Made by a program: the position numbers and the translations under genes
The notes under the pieces: generated by a model
The model's database searches: none
What the model saw: the letters and a program-made list of their open reading frames with translations, nothing else
What the model was told of the DNA's origin: nothing
Source: Maricaulaceae bacterium
GTDB taxonomy: Bacteria; Pseudomonadota; Alphaproteobacteria; Caulobacterales; Maricaulaceae
Direction: 5' to 3'
DNA length: 64,000 bases
NCBI GenBank assembly: GCA_026126205.1
Contig: JAHCJP010000001.1
Coordinates: 186,001 to 250,000, forward strand
Shown here: in pieces, positions 13,573-21,733 of the stretch
Layout: every line of letters begins with the position of its first letter
How positions within the stretch are numbered: the stretch's first letter is position 1

Positions 13573-13831
13573 GGCGCCGGGGCGCGGGTCGCCGGAAGAG
13601 GGACCGAGACATCGCCGGAAGGGGATGGAAGCGCGGCGCAAACGATACCGAAAGGGGAGGATCGCATGATGTTTGTCCGCGCCGCCGGATCGCCGCCGCT
13701 CGCCGTCCGCGGCGGCGGGCGCCGGGGGGTGGGTCGCCGGAAGATGGACCGAGACATCGCCGGAGGGGGATGGAAGCGCGGCGCAAACGGCACCGAAAGG
13801 GGAGGATCGCATGATGTTTGTCCGCGCCGCC
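13573..13831. repeat. Two-copy direct repeat, unit about 114 bp, period 145 bp
   Basis: Copy one (13573-13686) and copy two (13718-13831) share long identical stretches such as GACCGAGACATCGCCGGA and GGGGAGGATCGCATGATG, with a few substitutions. They lie beyond the phaC stop codon (13863). Frames exist in both directions, but none has a convincing start or composition, so I treat it as non-coding. Function is unknown. Confidence 0.75.
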
Positions 13832-13862
13832 CGCGGCGGCGGGGCGAGCGGCGCTGGCGGCC

Positions 13863-15779
13863 TTAGCTCCGCACCTTCACATATTCGCCCGGCGCGTCCC
13901 CGAGGGGCTTGTATTTCGCGGTTCCGGGCTTGCGGGCCGCAACCTCGCCGCCGGAGCGCTGCAGCAGCCAGGCCTTCCAGTCCGGCCACCAGGAGCCGGG
14001 ATGCTCCTTCGCCTTGCCCAGCCAGTCCCCGGCGGTTTCCGGCAGGTCCGGATTGATCCAGTGCTGGTATTTGTTGGCGTCGGGATGGTTGACCACGCCG
14101 GCGATATGGCCCGACCCCGCCAGCACATAGCGCACCGGCCCGCCGAAGCGCCTGGCGCCGCGATAGACGGACGGGTAGGGCGCGATGTGATCCTCGCGGC
14201 TGGCCAGCATGTAGAGCGGGGTTTTCACCGCGCCGAGGTCCAGCCGCGCGCCGCCCAGCTCCAGCTCGCCCTTCGACAGCCGGTTCCTGCGGTACATGTT
14301 GTCGAGATACCAGAGGTGCAGGGCTTTGGGCATGCGCGTCTGGTCGGCGTTCCAGTACAGCAGGTCGAAGGCCTGCGGCTGGCGGCCGAGCAGATAGTTG
14401 GAGATCACGAACGACCAGACGAGGTCGTTGGCGCGCAGCATGTTGAAGGTGTCGGCCATGGTGCGGCCGTCAAGCACGCCGCCCTGCGCGTCCATCAGCC
14501 GCTCGATCTCGGCGAACCATTCGTCATCGACGAACAGCAGCAGGTCGCCGGCCAGCTCGAAATCGGTCTGGGCGGCGAAGAAGGTGGCCGAGGCGATTTT
14601 CTCCGCCTCGCCCTTCGCGGCGAGACAGGCCAGCGTCGCGGCCAGCAGCGTGCCGCCGACGCAGTAGCCGACGGCGTTGACGCTGTCCTGCCCGGTGATC
14701 TCGCAGGCCGCGTCCGCCGCGGTCAGCAGGCCCTCGCGCATATAGTCCTCGAAGGTGACGTCCTTCAGCTCCGGTCCCGGATTGACCCAGGAGATCAGGA
14801 ACACCGTGAAGCCCTGTTCGGTCAGCCAGCGCACCATCGAGTTCTTCGGGCGCATGTCGAGAATGTAGAACTTGTTGATCCAGGGCGGGGTGATCAGGAT
14901 CGGCCGTTCGCGCACCTGTTCGGTGGCCGGGGCGTACTGGATCAGCTCCATCACCCGGTTGCGGAACACCACCTTGCCGGGGGTGGAGGCCAGATCCACG
15001 CCGACCTCGAAGCCCTCCGGGTCGGACTGGGTGAGGGCGAGGCGGCCGCCGCCGCGTTCCAGGTCCGCCATCAGGTTCATCAGCCCGCGGGTCAGGTTTT
15101 CGCCCTTGCTCTGCAGGGTCTCGCGCAGCACGTCGGGATTGGTGAGGGCGAAATTGGTCGGCGACAGGGCGTCGGTCATTTGCTTGGTCAGGAACTCGAC
15201 CTTGCGCTTGGTGGCCGGGTCGACGCCCTGGGCCTGGCTGACCAGCCCGGTCAGGAAGGCCTGGTTAAGCAGGTAGGACTGCTGGATGGCGTTGAACAGC
15301 GGGTGTTCGGACCAGTCCGGGCTGCGCCAGCGCTTGTCGCCCGGCTCCGGCGCGATCACCGGCTTCGCCTCGCCCTGCATGAGTTTCTGCGTGGTGGAGG
15401 ACCACAGGTCCAGATAGCCTTTCAGCAGGTCCGCCTGCGCCTGCATCAAGCCTTCGGGGCGGCTGACGATCTTGCCCCAAACCTCCGTGAATTCCGGCGC
15501 GTTGCTGAAGGCGCCGGCCTTGGGCAGGCCCGGTTCGCTCTCCAGCGCCTTGCGCATGGAGTCCGAGAACAGTTTCTGACTCTTCAGCGCCGCCTGCATC
15601 AGATTGCGCGACACCTGGTCCAGCGTTTTCAGGTCCGCCTCGGTCAGGTCGCGCCAGCCCTGCGCGCCGGATGCCGCGGACTGCGGCGGCGGTTGCGCCG
15701 CCTCCGCCTCCGGCTTGTGTGCGGGCGCGCGCTTTCGGCGCGCGGCGGGTTTCGCGGGGGTTTGTGTTTTTTTGCTCAT
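13863..15779 (-). CDS. phaC: Class I poly(3-hydroxyalkanoate) synthase
   Basis: 638 residues, at the upper end for class I PhaC owing to a lysine/proline-rich N-terminal tail (1-40). The alpha/beta-hydrolase catalytic domain has the lipase-like box GYCVGG with nucleophile Cys373, an aspartate in SREDHIAPY (Asp530) and a histidine in GSGHIAGVVNHP (His558). It polymerises hydroxyacyl-CoA into storage granules in the cytoplasm. No phaA, phaB, phaR or phasin gene is adjacent. It is divergent from a small lipoprotein gene. Confidence 0.96.
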   Translation of the reverse strand: MSKKTQTPAKPAARRKRAPAHKPEAEAAQPPPQSAASGAQGWRDLTEADLKTLDQVSRNLMQAALKSQKLFSDSMRKALESEPGLPKAGAFSNAPEFTEVWGKIVSRPEGLMQAQADLLKGYLDLWSSTTQKLMQGEAKPVIAPEPGDKRWRSPDWSEHPLFNAIQQSYLLNQAFLTGLVSQAQGVDPATKRKVEFLTKQMTDALSPTNFALTNPDVLRETLQSKGENLTRGLMNLMADLERGGGRLALTQSDPEGFEVGVDLASTPGKVVFRNRVMELIQYAPATEQVRERPILITPPWINKFYILDMRPKNSMVRWLTEQGFTVFLISWVNPGPELKDVTFEDYMREGLLTAADAACEITGQDSVNAVGYCVGGTLLAATLACLAAKGEAEKIASATFFAAQTDFELAGDLLLFVDDEWFAEIERLMDAQGGVLDGRTMADTFNMLRANDLVWSFVISNYLLGRQPQAFDLLYWNADQTRMPKALHLWYLDNMYRRNRLSKGELELGGARLDLGAVKTPLYMLASREDHIAPYPSVYRGARRFGGPVRYVLAGSGHIAGVVNHPDANKYQHWINPDLPETAGDWLGKAKEHPGSWWPDWKAWLLQRSGGEVAARKPGTAKYKPLGDAPGEYVKVRS

Positions 15780-15851
15780 CGGCGCACGCTCCGGCGGGTG
15801 ACAGCGCTGGGTTCAGGCGTATAGATAGCCGGTCAATCACGGGAGTGGGAG

Positions 15852-16169
15852 ATGAAACGCTTTGCGGCGGTGATCGCGGCCGGGCTGGCGCTGGGCGCCT
15901 GCGCCAATATCGGCCCGCGCGGCCCGTTCGAGGCCGAGCGCGCGCTGCGCGAAGGCCGGCTGGCGGGCGTCACGGCGCCGGAGACAATTCCGGAGGTCAC
16001 GCTGCCGCGCGCCGAGACAGTTCGTCGCGAAAGCGACGCCGAGGCCACCCTGCGCCGCCGCGACGCCGTACTGGGCGATCCCCGCGCCGCACACCCGGAT
16101 GGCGAGGACACGGAATCCTTCGCCGGGTCGGCGCGCCAGCGCGCGCAGCCGCCCGCTCGGGCTGATTGA
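15852..16169 (+). CDS. Small predicted lipoprotein, unknown function
   Basis: 105 residues. The signal sequence MKRFAAVIAAGLALGAC carries a lipobox (LGAC, Cys17). The mature part is charged and appears largely disordered, with ERALREGRLAGVTAPETIPE and an arginine-rich tail. GGGAGTGGGAG lies at the ribosome-binding position. It precedes glpX by 64 bases in the same direction. No family is recognised. Confidence 0.75.
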   Translation: MKRFAAVIAAGLALGACANIGPRGPFEAERALREGRLAGVTAPETIPEVTLPRAETVRRESDAEATLRRRDAVLGDPRAAHPDGEDTESFAGSARQRAQPPARAD

Positions 16170-16233
16170 AACATGGACCGCGCCGCGCGAGTCATTCCAC
16201 TCTTCAGCCAATCTATTTGGAGTTCCGCCGACC

Positions 16234-17187
16234 ATGACCACGCCTGAAGACCTCACTCGGCTGTCCTTCGCCGCCGTCAAGGCCGCCGAGGACGCGGCCA
16301 TCGCCGCCTCGCGCTTCGTCGGCCGAGGCGACAAGATCGCCGCCGACCAGGCCGCTGTCGACGCGCTGCGCCGCGGTCTGAACGCCATGCCGATGCGCGG
16401 GCGCATCGTGATCGGCGAGGGCGAGCGCGACGAGGCGCCGATGCTGTATATCGGCGAAGAGGTGGGAACCGGCGAGGGGCCGGAGATCGACATCGCGCTC
16501 GACCCGCTGGAGGGCACCTCGCTGACCGCCAAGGGCATGGCCAATGCGCTGGTGCTGCTGGCCATCGCGCCGCGCGGCGGCCTGCTGCATGCGCCCGACA
16601 CCTATATGGACAAGATCGCCGCCGGTCCCGGCGTACCCGCTGGAACGCTGGATCTCGACCGTACCGTCACCGAGAACGTCAAGTCGCTGGCCAAGGCGAA
16701 AGGCGTTTCGCCGGACCGCCTCACCGCCTGTGTGCTGGAGCGCGAACGCCACGGGGCGATCGTCGCCGAGTTGCGCAAGAACGGCGTGCGCGTGATGCTG
16801 ATTCCCGATGGCGACGTCGCCGGGGTGATCGCCACCACCGATCCGGCCACGGGCGTCGATTTCTACATCGGCCAGGGCGGCGCGCCGGAGGGCGTGCTCG
16901 CCGCCTCGGCCCTGCGCTGCGCCGGCGGCTGGATTCAGACCCGGCTTTTCTTCCGCAATGACGACGAGCGCGCCCGCGCCGCCAAGGCCGGGGTGAAGGA
17001 CCTGAACCGCAAATACGATCTCACCGACATGGTCACCGGCCATTGCGTCTTCATCGCCACCGGGGTGACGGACGGCGCGTTGCTGCGCGGCGTGCACCGC
17101 ACGAATGGCGGTTATGCGCTGGAGACACTGGTGCTGAATTCCGCCGATGCGTCGTCGCGGCGCATCCGCGCGACAAGGCCGGAGTGA
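16234..17187 (+). CDS. glpX: Fructose-1,6-bisphosphatase class II
   Basis: 317 residues, the normal GlpX length. It hydrolyses fructose-1,6-bisphosphate (in some bacteria also sedoheptulose-1,7-bisphosphate) in gluconeogenesis. Metal-site motifs are IGEGERDEAPMLYIGEEVG near residues 59-77 and DIALDPLEGTSLTAKGM near 86-102, with GQGGAPEGVLAASALRC and TGVTDGALLRGV downstream. The start at 16234 (MTTPEDL) removes an unsupported extension of the open frame. Its TGA overlaps the ATG of recJ, so the two are translationally coupled. Confidence 0.96.
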   Translation: MTTPEDLTRLSFAAVKAAEDAAIAASRFVGRGDKIAADQAAVDALRRGLNAMPMRGRIVIGEGERDEAPMLYIGEEVGTGEGPEIDIALDPLEGTSLTAKGMANALVLLAIAPRGGLLHAPDTYMDKIAAGPGVPAGTLDLDRTVTENVKSLAKAKGVSPDRLTACVLERERHGAIVAELRKNGVRVMLIPDGDVAGVIATTDPATGVDFYIGQGGAPEGVLAASALRCAGGWIQTRLFFRNDDERARAAKAGVKDLNRKYDLTDMVTGHCVFIATGVTDGALLRGVHRTNGGYALETLVLNSADASSRRIRATRPE

Positions 17188-18959
17188 TGACCGCCGCCCC
17201 CGCCTGGATGGGGGTGGAGCGTTCGCTGACCGGGCGGCGCTGGACGGCGCCTGCCGCCGACGAGGCCGAGATCGCCGCCATCGCCCGCGCCGTGAACGCA
17301 CCCGACGCGCTGGCCCGCGTGCTGGCGGCGCGCGGGGTGACGGCGGAGACGGCCCCGGCCTTCCTCGCCCCGCGCCTGAAGGACCAGTTTCCGGACCCGT
17401 CAAGCTTTTCCGGCATGGACGCGGCGGCCGCCGCGATCTGGGATGCGGTGGAGGCGGAAAAAGGCATCGCCGTCTTCGCCGATTATGATGTGGATGGGGC
17501 GACTTCCGCGGCGCAGCTAATTCGTTACTTCCGGCATTTCGGCCAGCGGCTGGACCTGTATGTGCCGGACCGGATCGCCGAGGGTTATGGCCCTTCGAAG
17601 GAAGCCTTCCAGACCCTGCAGGCGCGCGGGGCGCAGATGGTGATCACTGTCGATTGCGGCGCCGCGGCCTATGCGGCGCTGGAGGCGGCGCGCGATCTCG
17701 GTCTGACGGTGGTGGTCGTCGACCATCACCTGATGGGCGACGAGAATCCGCCGGCGGCGGCGCTGGTCAATCCGAACCAGCCCGGCGACGCCTCTGGCTG
17801 CGGCCATATGGCGGCGGCGGGGGTGACCTTCGTGCTGCTGGCGGCGCTGAACCGCGAGGGGCGCCGCCGCGGCCTGCTCAAGGACGGCGGGGAGCCGGAC
17901 CTGTTCTCGCTGCTGGACCTCGCGGCGCTGGGCACCATCTGCGACGTGGTGCCGCTGACCGGCGTCAACCGCGCCATCACGGCCCAGGGCCTGCGCGCCA
18001 TGGCCGCCTGGCGCCATGCCGGGCTGCGGGCGCTGGCCGATGTCGCGGGCGTGACCGGCGAACCGGCGGCCTATCATGCCGGTTTCCTGCTCGGCCCGCG
18101 CATCAACGCCGGCGGGCGTGTCGGCCGCGCCGATCTCGGCGCGCGGCTGCTGTCCACCGATGACGCGGCCGAGGCGGCGCAGATCGCCGCCGAACTCGAC
18201 CGGCTGAACGCCGAGCGCCGGGCCATTGAGGCCGAGGTGCTGGACGCCGCCATCGGCCAGGCGGAGCGCGCCGGCGCGGACGGCCCGGTTCTGATCGCCC
18301 ATGGCCCCGGCTGGCATCCCGGCGTCATCGGGGTGGTGGCGGGGCGCCTGAAGGAGCGTTTTGGCCGCCCGGCGCTGGTGATCGGGGTGGAGGCGGGCCT
18401 TGGCAAAGGCTCCGGCCGCTCGGTCGCGGGGGTCAATCTCGGCGCGGCGGTGGGCGCGGCCCGCGACGAAGGGCTGTTGGTCGCCGGCGGCGGCCACGCC
18501 ATGGCGGCGGGCCTGACGGTGGAGGAGGGCAAGATCGCGGCGCTGGCGGCGTTCCTTAACGACCGCCTGAAGGACGAATACGCCGCCGCAGACGAGGCGC
18601 GCAGCCTGCGGCTGGACGGGGCGCTCTCGGCCGCCGGGGCGACGCCGGAGCTGGCGCAATCGCTCGCCGCCGCCGGGCCGTTCGGCCAAGGCAACCCTGA
18701 GCCGCGATTCGGCTTTCCCGCCATGCGCGCGGTCTATGCTGAGCGCGTGGGGACGGACCATGTGCGGTTCTCGCTGGAGGACCGTTCGGGCCTGCGCGTC
18801 TCAGGCATTGCGTTCCGCGCCGCGGAATCGCCGCTAGGCGCGGCGCTGCTGGGCGGCGACGGTGCGGCCTGGCATGCGGCGGGGCGCATAAAGCTTGACG
18901 AATGGCGGGGGCGCCGAAAGGTGGACCTGCACCTTGAGGACCTCGCCGCCGCGCCCTGA
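17187..18959 (+). CDS. recJ: Single-stranded-DNA-specific exonuclease RecJ
   Basis: 590 residues, standard for RecJ, a 5'-3' ssDNA exonuclease of recombination and mismatch repair. DHH-family motifs are visible: DYDVDG (residues 99-104), DCG (156-158) and DHH (179-181). The DHHA1 domain has GWHPGVIGVVAGRLKERFGR and GSGRSVAGVNL, with the GGGHAMAAGLT motif after it, and a C-terminal OB-fold region. The start codon overlaps the glpX stop (ATGA). Confidence 0.96.
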   Translation: MTAAPAWMGVERSLTGRRWTAPAADEAEIAAIARAVNAPDALARVLAARGVTAETAPAFLAPRLKDQFPDPSSFSGMDAAAAAIWDAVEAEKGIAVFADYDVDGATSAAQLIRYFRHFGQRLDLYVPDRIAEGYGPSKEAFQTLQARGAQMVITVDCGAAAYAALEAARDLGLTVVVVDHHLMGDENPPAAALVNPNQPGDASGCGHMAAAGVTFVLLAALNREGRRRGLLKDGGEPDLFSLLDLAALGTICDVVPLTGVNRAITAQGLRAMAAWRHAGLRALADVAGVTGEPAAYHAGFLLGPRINAGGRVGRADLGARLLSTDDAAEAAQIAAELDRLNAERRAIEAEVLDAAIGQAERAGADGPVLIAHGPGWHPGVIGVVAGRLKERFGRPALVIGVEAGLGKGSGRSVAGVNLGAAVGAARDEGLLVAGGGHAMAAGLTVEEGKIAALAAFLNDRLKDEYAAADEARSLRLDGALSAAGATPELAQSLAAAGPFGQGNPEPRFGFPAMRAVYAERVGTDHVRFSLEDRSGLRVSGIAFRAAESPLGAALLGGDGAAWHAAGRIKLDEWRGRRKVDLHLEDLAAAP

Positions 18960-18991
18960 CAGGGATGTGAAAAATCCGCGCCCAAGGGTTC

Positions 18992-19020
18992 TTGCATGGG
19001 GCACGAACGCGCTATATAGA
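18992..19020 (+). promoter_or_regulatory. Promoter of tRNA-Glu
   Basis: TTGCAT at 18992-18997 and TATAGA at 19015-19020 are separated by 17 bases, ending 16 bases before the tRNA. Placement fits a stable-RNA promoter. Confidence 0.6.
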
Positions 19021-19036
19021 GCCCGTCTCTCGCCGC

Positions 19037-19111
19037 GGGCCCTTCGTCTATCGGTTAGGACGCCAGGTTTTCAACCTGGAAAGAGGGGTTCGATTCCCCT
19101 AGGGCCTGCCA
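19037..19111 (+). tRNA. tRNA-Glu (anticodon TTC)
   Basis: Acceptor GGGCCCT pairs with AGGGCCT (one G-T pair), then G and an encoded CCA. The anticodon stem CCAGG/CCTGG closes the loop TTTTCAA with TTC at 34-36. The T arm is GGGGTTCGATTCCCC. Length is 75 nt. A small hairpin GCGAGA/TCTCGC at 19123-19139 may terminate it. Confidence 0.97.
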
Positions 19112-19208
19112 CCCCTTCCCGCGCGAGACAATTTCTCGCTTCCGCGCGCGTAACGGCGGATCGTGCTAGAGTGCCGACCTTGCATTTATCCTGTTCGGGA
19201 GCGTCGGC

Positions 19209-19364
19209 ATGAAATCCAGAAAAACCGTGTACTACGTCCTCGCCGCCGCCGTGCTGATCGCCATCGGAGCCATCGGCTACGCCATGTGGCGCGACAGCCG
19301 CACCAACACGCTCGAGATCAACATCGGAGACGAGACCATCCTCATCGAGACCCAGGGCGGCTAG
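19209..19364 (+). CDS. Small single-pass membrane protein (51 residues)
   Basis: ATG at 19209 with GGGAG upstream opens a 51-residue protein. It has a positively charged start MKSRKTVYYV, a membrane helix at about residues 8-27, then a soluble tail with WRDSRTNTLEINIGDETILI. The N-terminal charge distribution predicts a cytoplasmic N-terminus. It is too short for routine gene callers, but the helix, ribosome-binding site and codon use support it. Function is unknown. Confidence 0.65.
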   Translation: MKSRKTVYYVLAAAVLIAIGAIGYAMWRDSRTNTLEINIGDETILIETQGG

Positions 19365-19384
19365 GCTTCAGCCGCTTCCCGTCT

Positions 19385-19762
19385 TCAGGTAAGAGCGAAA
19401 ATGGTCAGAAATTGCACCGGGCGATAGACGATCTGGTGTGCCGCGCCGAAGGCTAGCAGGGTGAGCAGCGCCGCGGTCGAGCTCCACCACCATGGCGACT
19501 GATAGGCGCGGCGCAGGGCGATGACTGTGTAGGCCAGCACCAGAAAGCCCAGCGTAGCGGAAAGCCATGGGAACAATTGTCTGACCCATTCGCCGCCCCA
19601 GTGGCGGGCCAGCAGGCCTGGAACGCCGATCAGCAACTGCATCAACAGCAGGATGAAGGCGAACAGATGCAGCGCCGTCACCAGGTGCTCGGCGAAATAC
19701 AATTGCTTGCGCCGGAACAGCAGCGCCAGCACCAGCGCAACGAATGGAACATTGTGCGCAGC
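19385..19762 (-). pseudogene. Truncated DUF3667-like membrane protein
   Basis: The frame is open from just after a stop at 19763-19765 and reads AAHNVPFVALVLALLFRRKQ and then LYFAEHLVTALHLFAFILLL, the characteristic C-terminal half of DUF3667 proteins. Two more helices follow. The usual N-terminal zinc-finger and first membrane region are absent. A GTG at 19732 could still start a 115-residue membrane protein. Either it is a decayed remnant or a shortened functional form; the missing N-terminus makes a remnant more likely. Confidence 0.6.
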
Positions 19763-19875
19763 CTAACTGAAACGCCGGTTGCGGCAATCGTTGAGAGGCG
19801 CGTCCCGCTGTTCAGGCTTGACGGCGCGCGGAGCCTGCGCCCAGCCTCTCTGTAAGCCGCGCGGGAGAGACGCGT

Positions 19876-20799
19876 TTGATCAGCGTCATCGTCAATCCGG
19901 CGTCCGCCGTAGGGCGCACCGCCCGCCGCTGGCCGCGGATACGGCGGCATCTGGAAGCATCGCTGGGCGGTTTCGAGGCCTATTTCACCGAAGGCCCGAT
20001 GGACGCGGCCCGCATCGCCCGGGATGCGGCCGGGCGCGGCGCGAATCTGGTGATCAGCGTCGGCGGCGATGGAACGCTGAACGAAACGGTGAACGGCCTG
20101 CTCGGCCCGGACGGGCGGGCGGTGAACCCCGATACGCGGCTTGGCGTGGTGACCAGCGGCAGCGGCGGCGATTTTCGCCGTTCGCTCGGCCATCACGCCG
20201 GGCCGGAAGCGGGGGTGGCCGCCATCACGTCCGGCGCAGAGCGGCGCATAGACGCGGCCCGCGTGACCTATCGGGATCTGGAGGGCCGTGAATGCACGCG
20301 GCTGTTCATCAACATGGCCAGCTTCGGCCTGTCCGGTCTGGTGGCGCGCAATGTCGCCGCTGGCGGTAAGGGGCTGCTGGTCGGCGCGGCCTATATCGGG
20401 CACGCGGTGGCCGCGCTGGCGGCCTACCGGGCGACGCCGTTGCGCCTGCGCGTCGACGGGGCCGCGCCGGAAACGCAGTCCCTGCTGCTGGGAGGAGTCG
20501 CCAATGGCGCCTGGTTCGGCGGCGGCCTGAAGCTGGCGCCCGGCGCACGGCCGGATGACGGACGGTTGGGCGTGGTTCTGGTCGGGGCGCTGGGCCTGCT
20601 GAATGCGCTGGGCAGGATTCCGGCCCTGTATCGCGGCGCCCATATCGATCCGCCGGACATCCGCGAACTGGCCTGCGGCGAATTCAGTGTGGCGCCCGAA
20701 GGCGATGCGCCGGTGTTCCTCGACATCGACGGCGAGTTCGCTGGCAGGCTTCCGGCGCGGTTCGAAATCCTGCCGGGCGCGCTGATCCTGCGCGGCTGA
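19876..20799 (+). CDS. Diacylglycerol/sphingosine kinase-type lipid kinase
   Basis: 307 residues of the DAGK catalytic-domain family (YegS/BmrU-like). The N-terminal IVNPASAVGRTARRWPRI is followed by the nucleotide-binding loop ISVGGDGTLNETVNGLL near residues 58-75, and further on GVVTSGSGGDFRRSLG and GGGLKLAPGARPDDGRL. Such enzymes phosphorylate lipid alcohols at the membrane. The exact lipid is unknown. It stands alone, upstream of a gene on the opposite strand. Confidence 0.9.
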   Translation: MISVIVNPASAVGRTARRWPRIRRHLEASLGGFEAYFTEGPMDAARIARDAAGRGANLVISVGGDGTLNETVNGLLGPDGRAVNPDTRLGVVTSGSGGDFRRSLGHHAGPEAGVAAITSGAERRIDAARVTYRDLEGRECTRLFINMASFGLSGLVARNVAAGGKGLLVGAAYIGHAVAALAAYRATPLRLRVDGAAPETQSLLLGGVANGAWFGGGLKLAPGARPDDGRLGVVLVGALGLLNALGRIPALYRGAHIDPPDIRELACGEFSVAPEGDAPVFLDIDGEFAGRLPARFEILPGALILRG

Positions 20800-20838
20800 G
20801 GCTTCACATCACGGCGGACAAGTGTCCATCGGCGGTGG

Positions 20839-21516
20839 TCAGAACCTGAACTCCGCCGCGCCGGGCAGCGCCCGTTTGTCGAAGGCGTGGTCCTTGTAGG
20901 GGCCGTTACGGTCGATCCAGTGCAGGAAGATATGCGCCGACCACCGGTTCGGGTTCGGGTCGAGCCGTCCGTGCCGGTAATGGACGCCCTGATAGAGCAC
21001 TGCATCGCCCGGTTTCATGTTGACGGTCGAGTATTCGTCCTTGCCGAAATCCGGCTCAATGCCGCGGGCGCGATCGCCGAGATCGTCGTCGGTCAACCTC
21101 CGCCGTCCGATGGCGAAGGGCCAGATGAGGCCGTCGGACGACCCCAGGGTCAGGCTCATGCTGTGCTCGCAGGACGGCCGGTCGGAGTGCACCTTGCACA
21201 CGCCGCCCTTCGGATAGACGCGGAAGAAGGAGTATGTCGGCAACAGCGCTTTGCCGGTCGCGCCCTCCATGAACGGCGTCAGCCCCCACAACAGGGTCAT
21301 CGCGGCGGGATAGTCGTAGGAATAGACGTCATAGGCGGGCTTGTTCAGTGGCTGTGCGGCGGAGTTGAACCGCGCTTGGGATTCGCGGGTGTCGCCCATC
21401 GCCTTCTGGGTGATCGACAGGAAAACCGCCGCAACCTCGGGCGGGATGACCTGCCTGACGGCCGCATAGCCTTGGGCGTTGTAGGTTTCCGTTACGTCCT
21501 GACCCTTGTTCGTCAT
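20839..21516 (-). CDS. 2-Oxoglutarate/Fe(II)-dependent oxygenase-like protein
   Basis: 225 residues. The iron-ligand pattern is visible: VCKVHSDRPSCEHSMSLTLG gives the H-x-D pair near residue 120, and PGDAVLYQGVHYRHGRL with the following RWSAHIFLHW gives the distal His and the 2-oxoglutarate-binding Arg. The double-stranded beta-helix fold of prolyl-hydroxylase-like enzymes is likely. The target is unknown. It is divergent from a Sel1-repeat prolyl-hydroxylase gene about 220 bases away, so two related oxygenases sit back to back. Confidence 0.75.
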   Translation of the reverse strand: MTNKGQDVTETYNAQGYAAVRQVIPPEVAAVFLSITQKAMGDTRESQARFNSAAQPLNKPAYDVYSYDYPAAMTLLWGLTPFMEGATGKALLPTYSFFRVYPKGGVCKVHSDRPSCEHSMSLTLGSSDGLIWPFAIGRRRLTDDDLGDRARGIEPDFGKDEYSTVNMKPGDAVLYQGVHYRHGRLDPNPNRWSAHIFLHWIDRNGPYKDHAFDKRALPGAAEFRF

Positions 21517-21733
21517 GAGCGTTCCCGGTTGTCGAGCGCAGCGGCGCGGCCGCTTGCGGCCCCGGGGGACTATAACCCGCCGCAGCCAGGAAAAGGCAAG
21601 CTGGAGCAGGCCGCGCCGCCTGTTAACGGCGCGTCCCTGTCATTGCGGGCCGGTGCGCGGGCATCCTATGCTGAATGACCACGGCCGGCGCAACGCCGGC
21701 GCCGGCCCAGTCGCGCAGGTGAACCGCTTGACC

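Noticed and set aside
13573..13831. Possible CRISPR array
   Set aside because: Only two long units with a 145-bp period, one unrelated linker between them and no cas genes nearby.
13465..13989. Minus-strand frames across the tandem repeat upstream of the transposon-phaC boundary
   Set aside because: Their apparent internal repetition simply reflects the DNA duplication; composition is not protein-like and they run into phaC antisense.
13818..15824. A 668-codon plus-strand frame opposite phaC
   Set aside because: PhaC on the minus strand has a complete catalytic triad; the opposing frame is low-complexity and motif-free.
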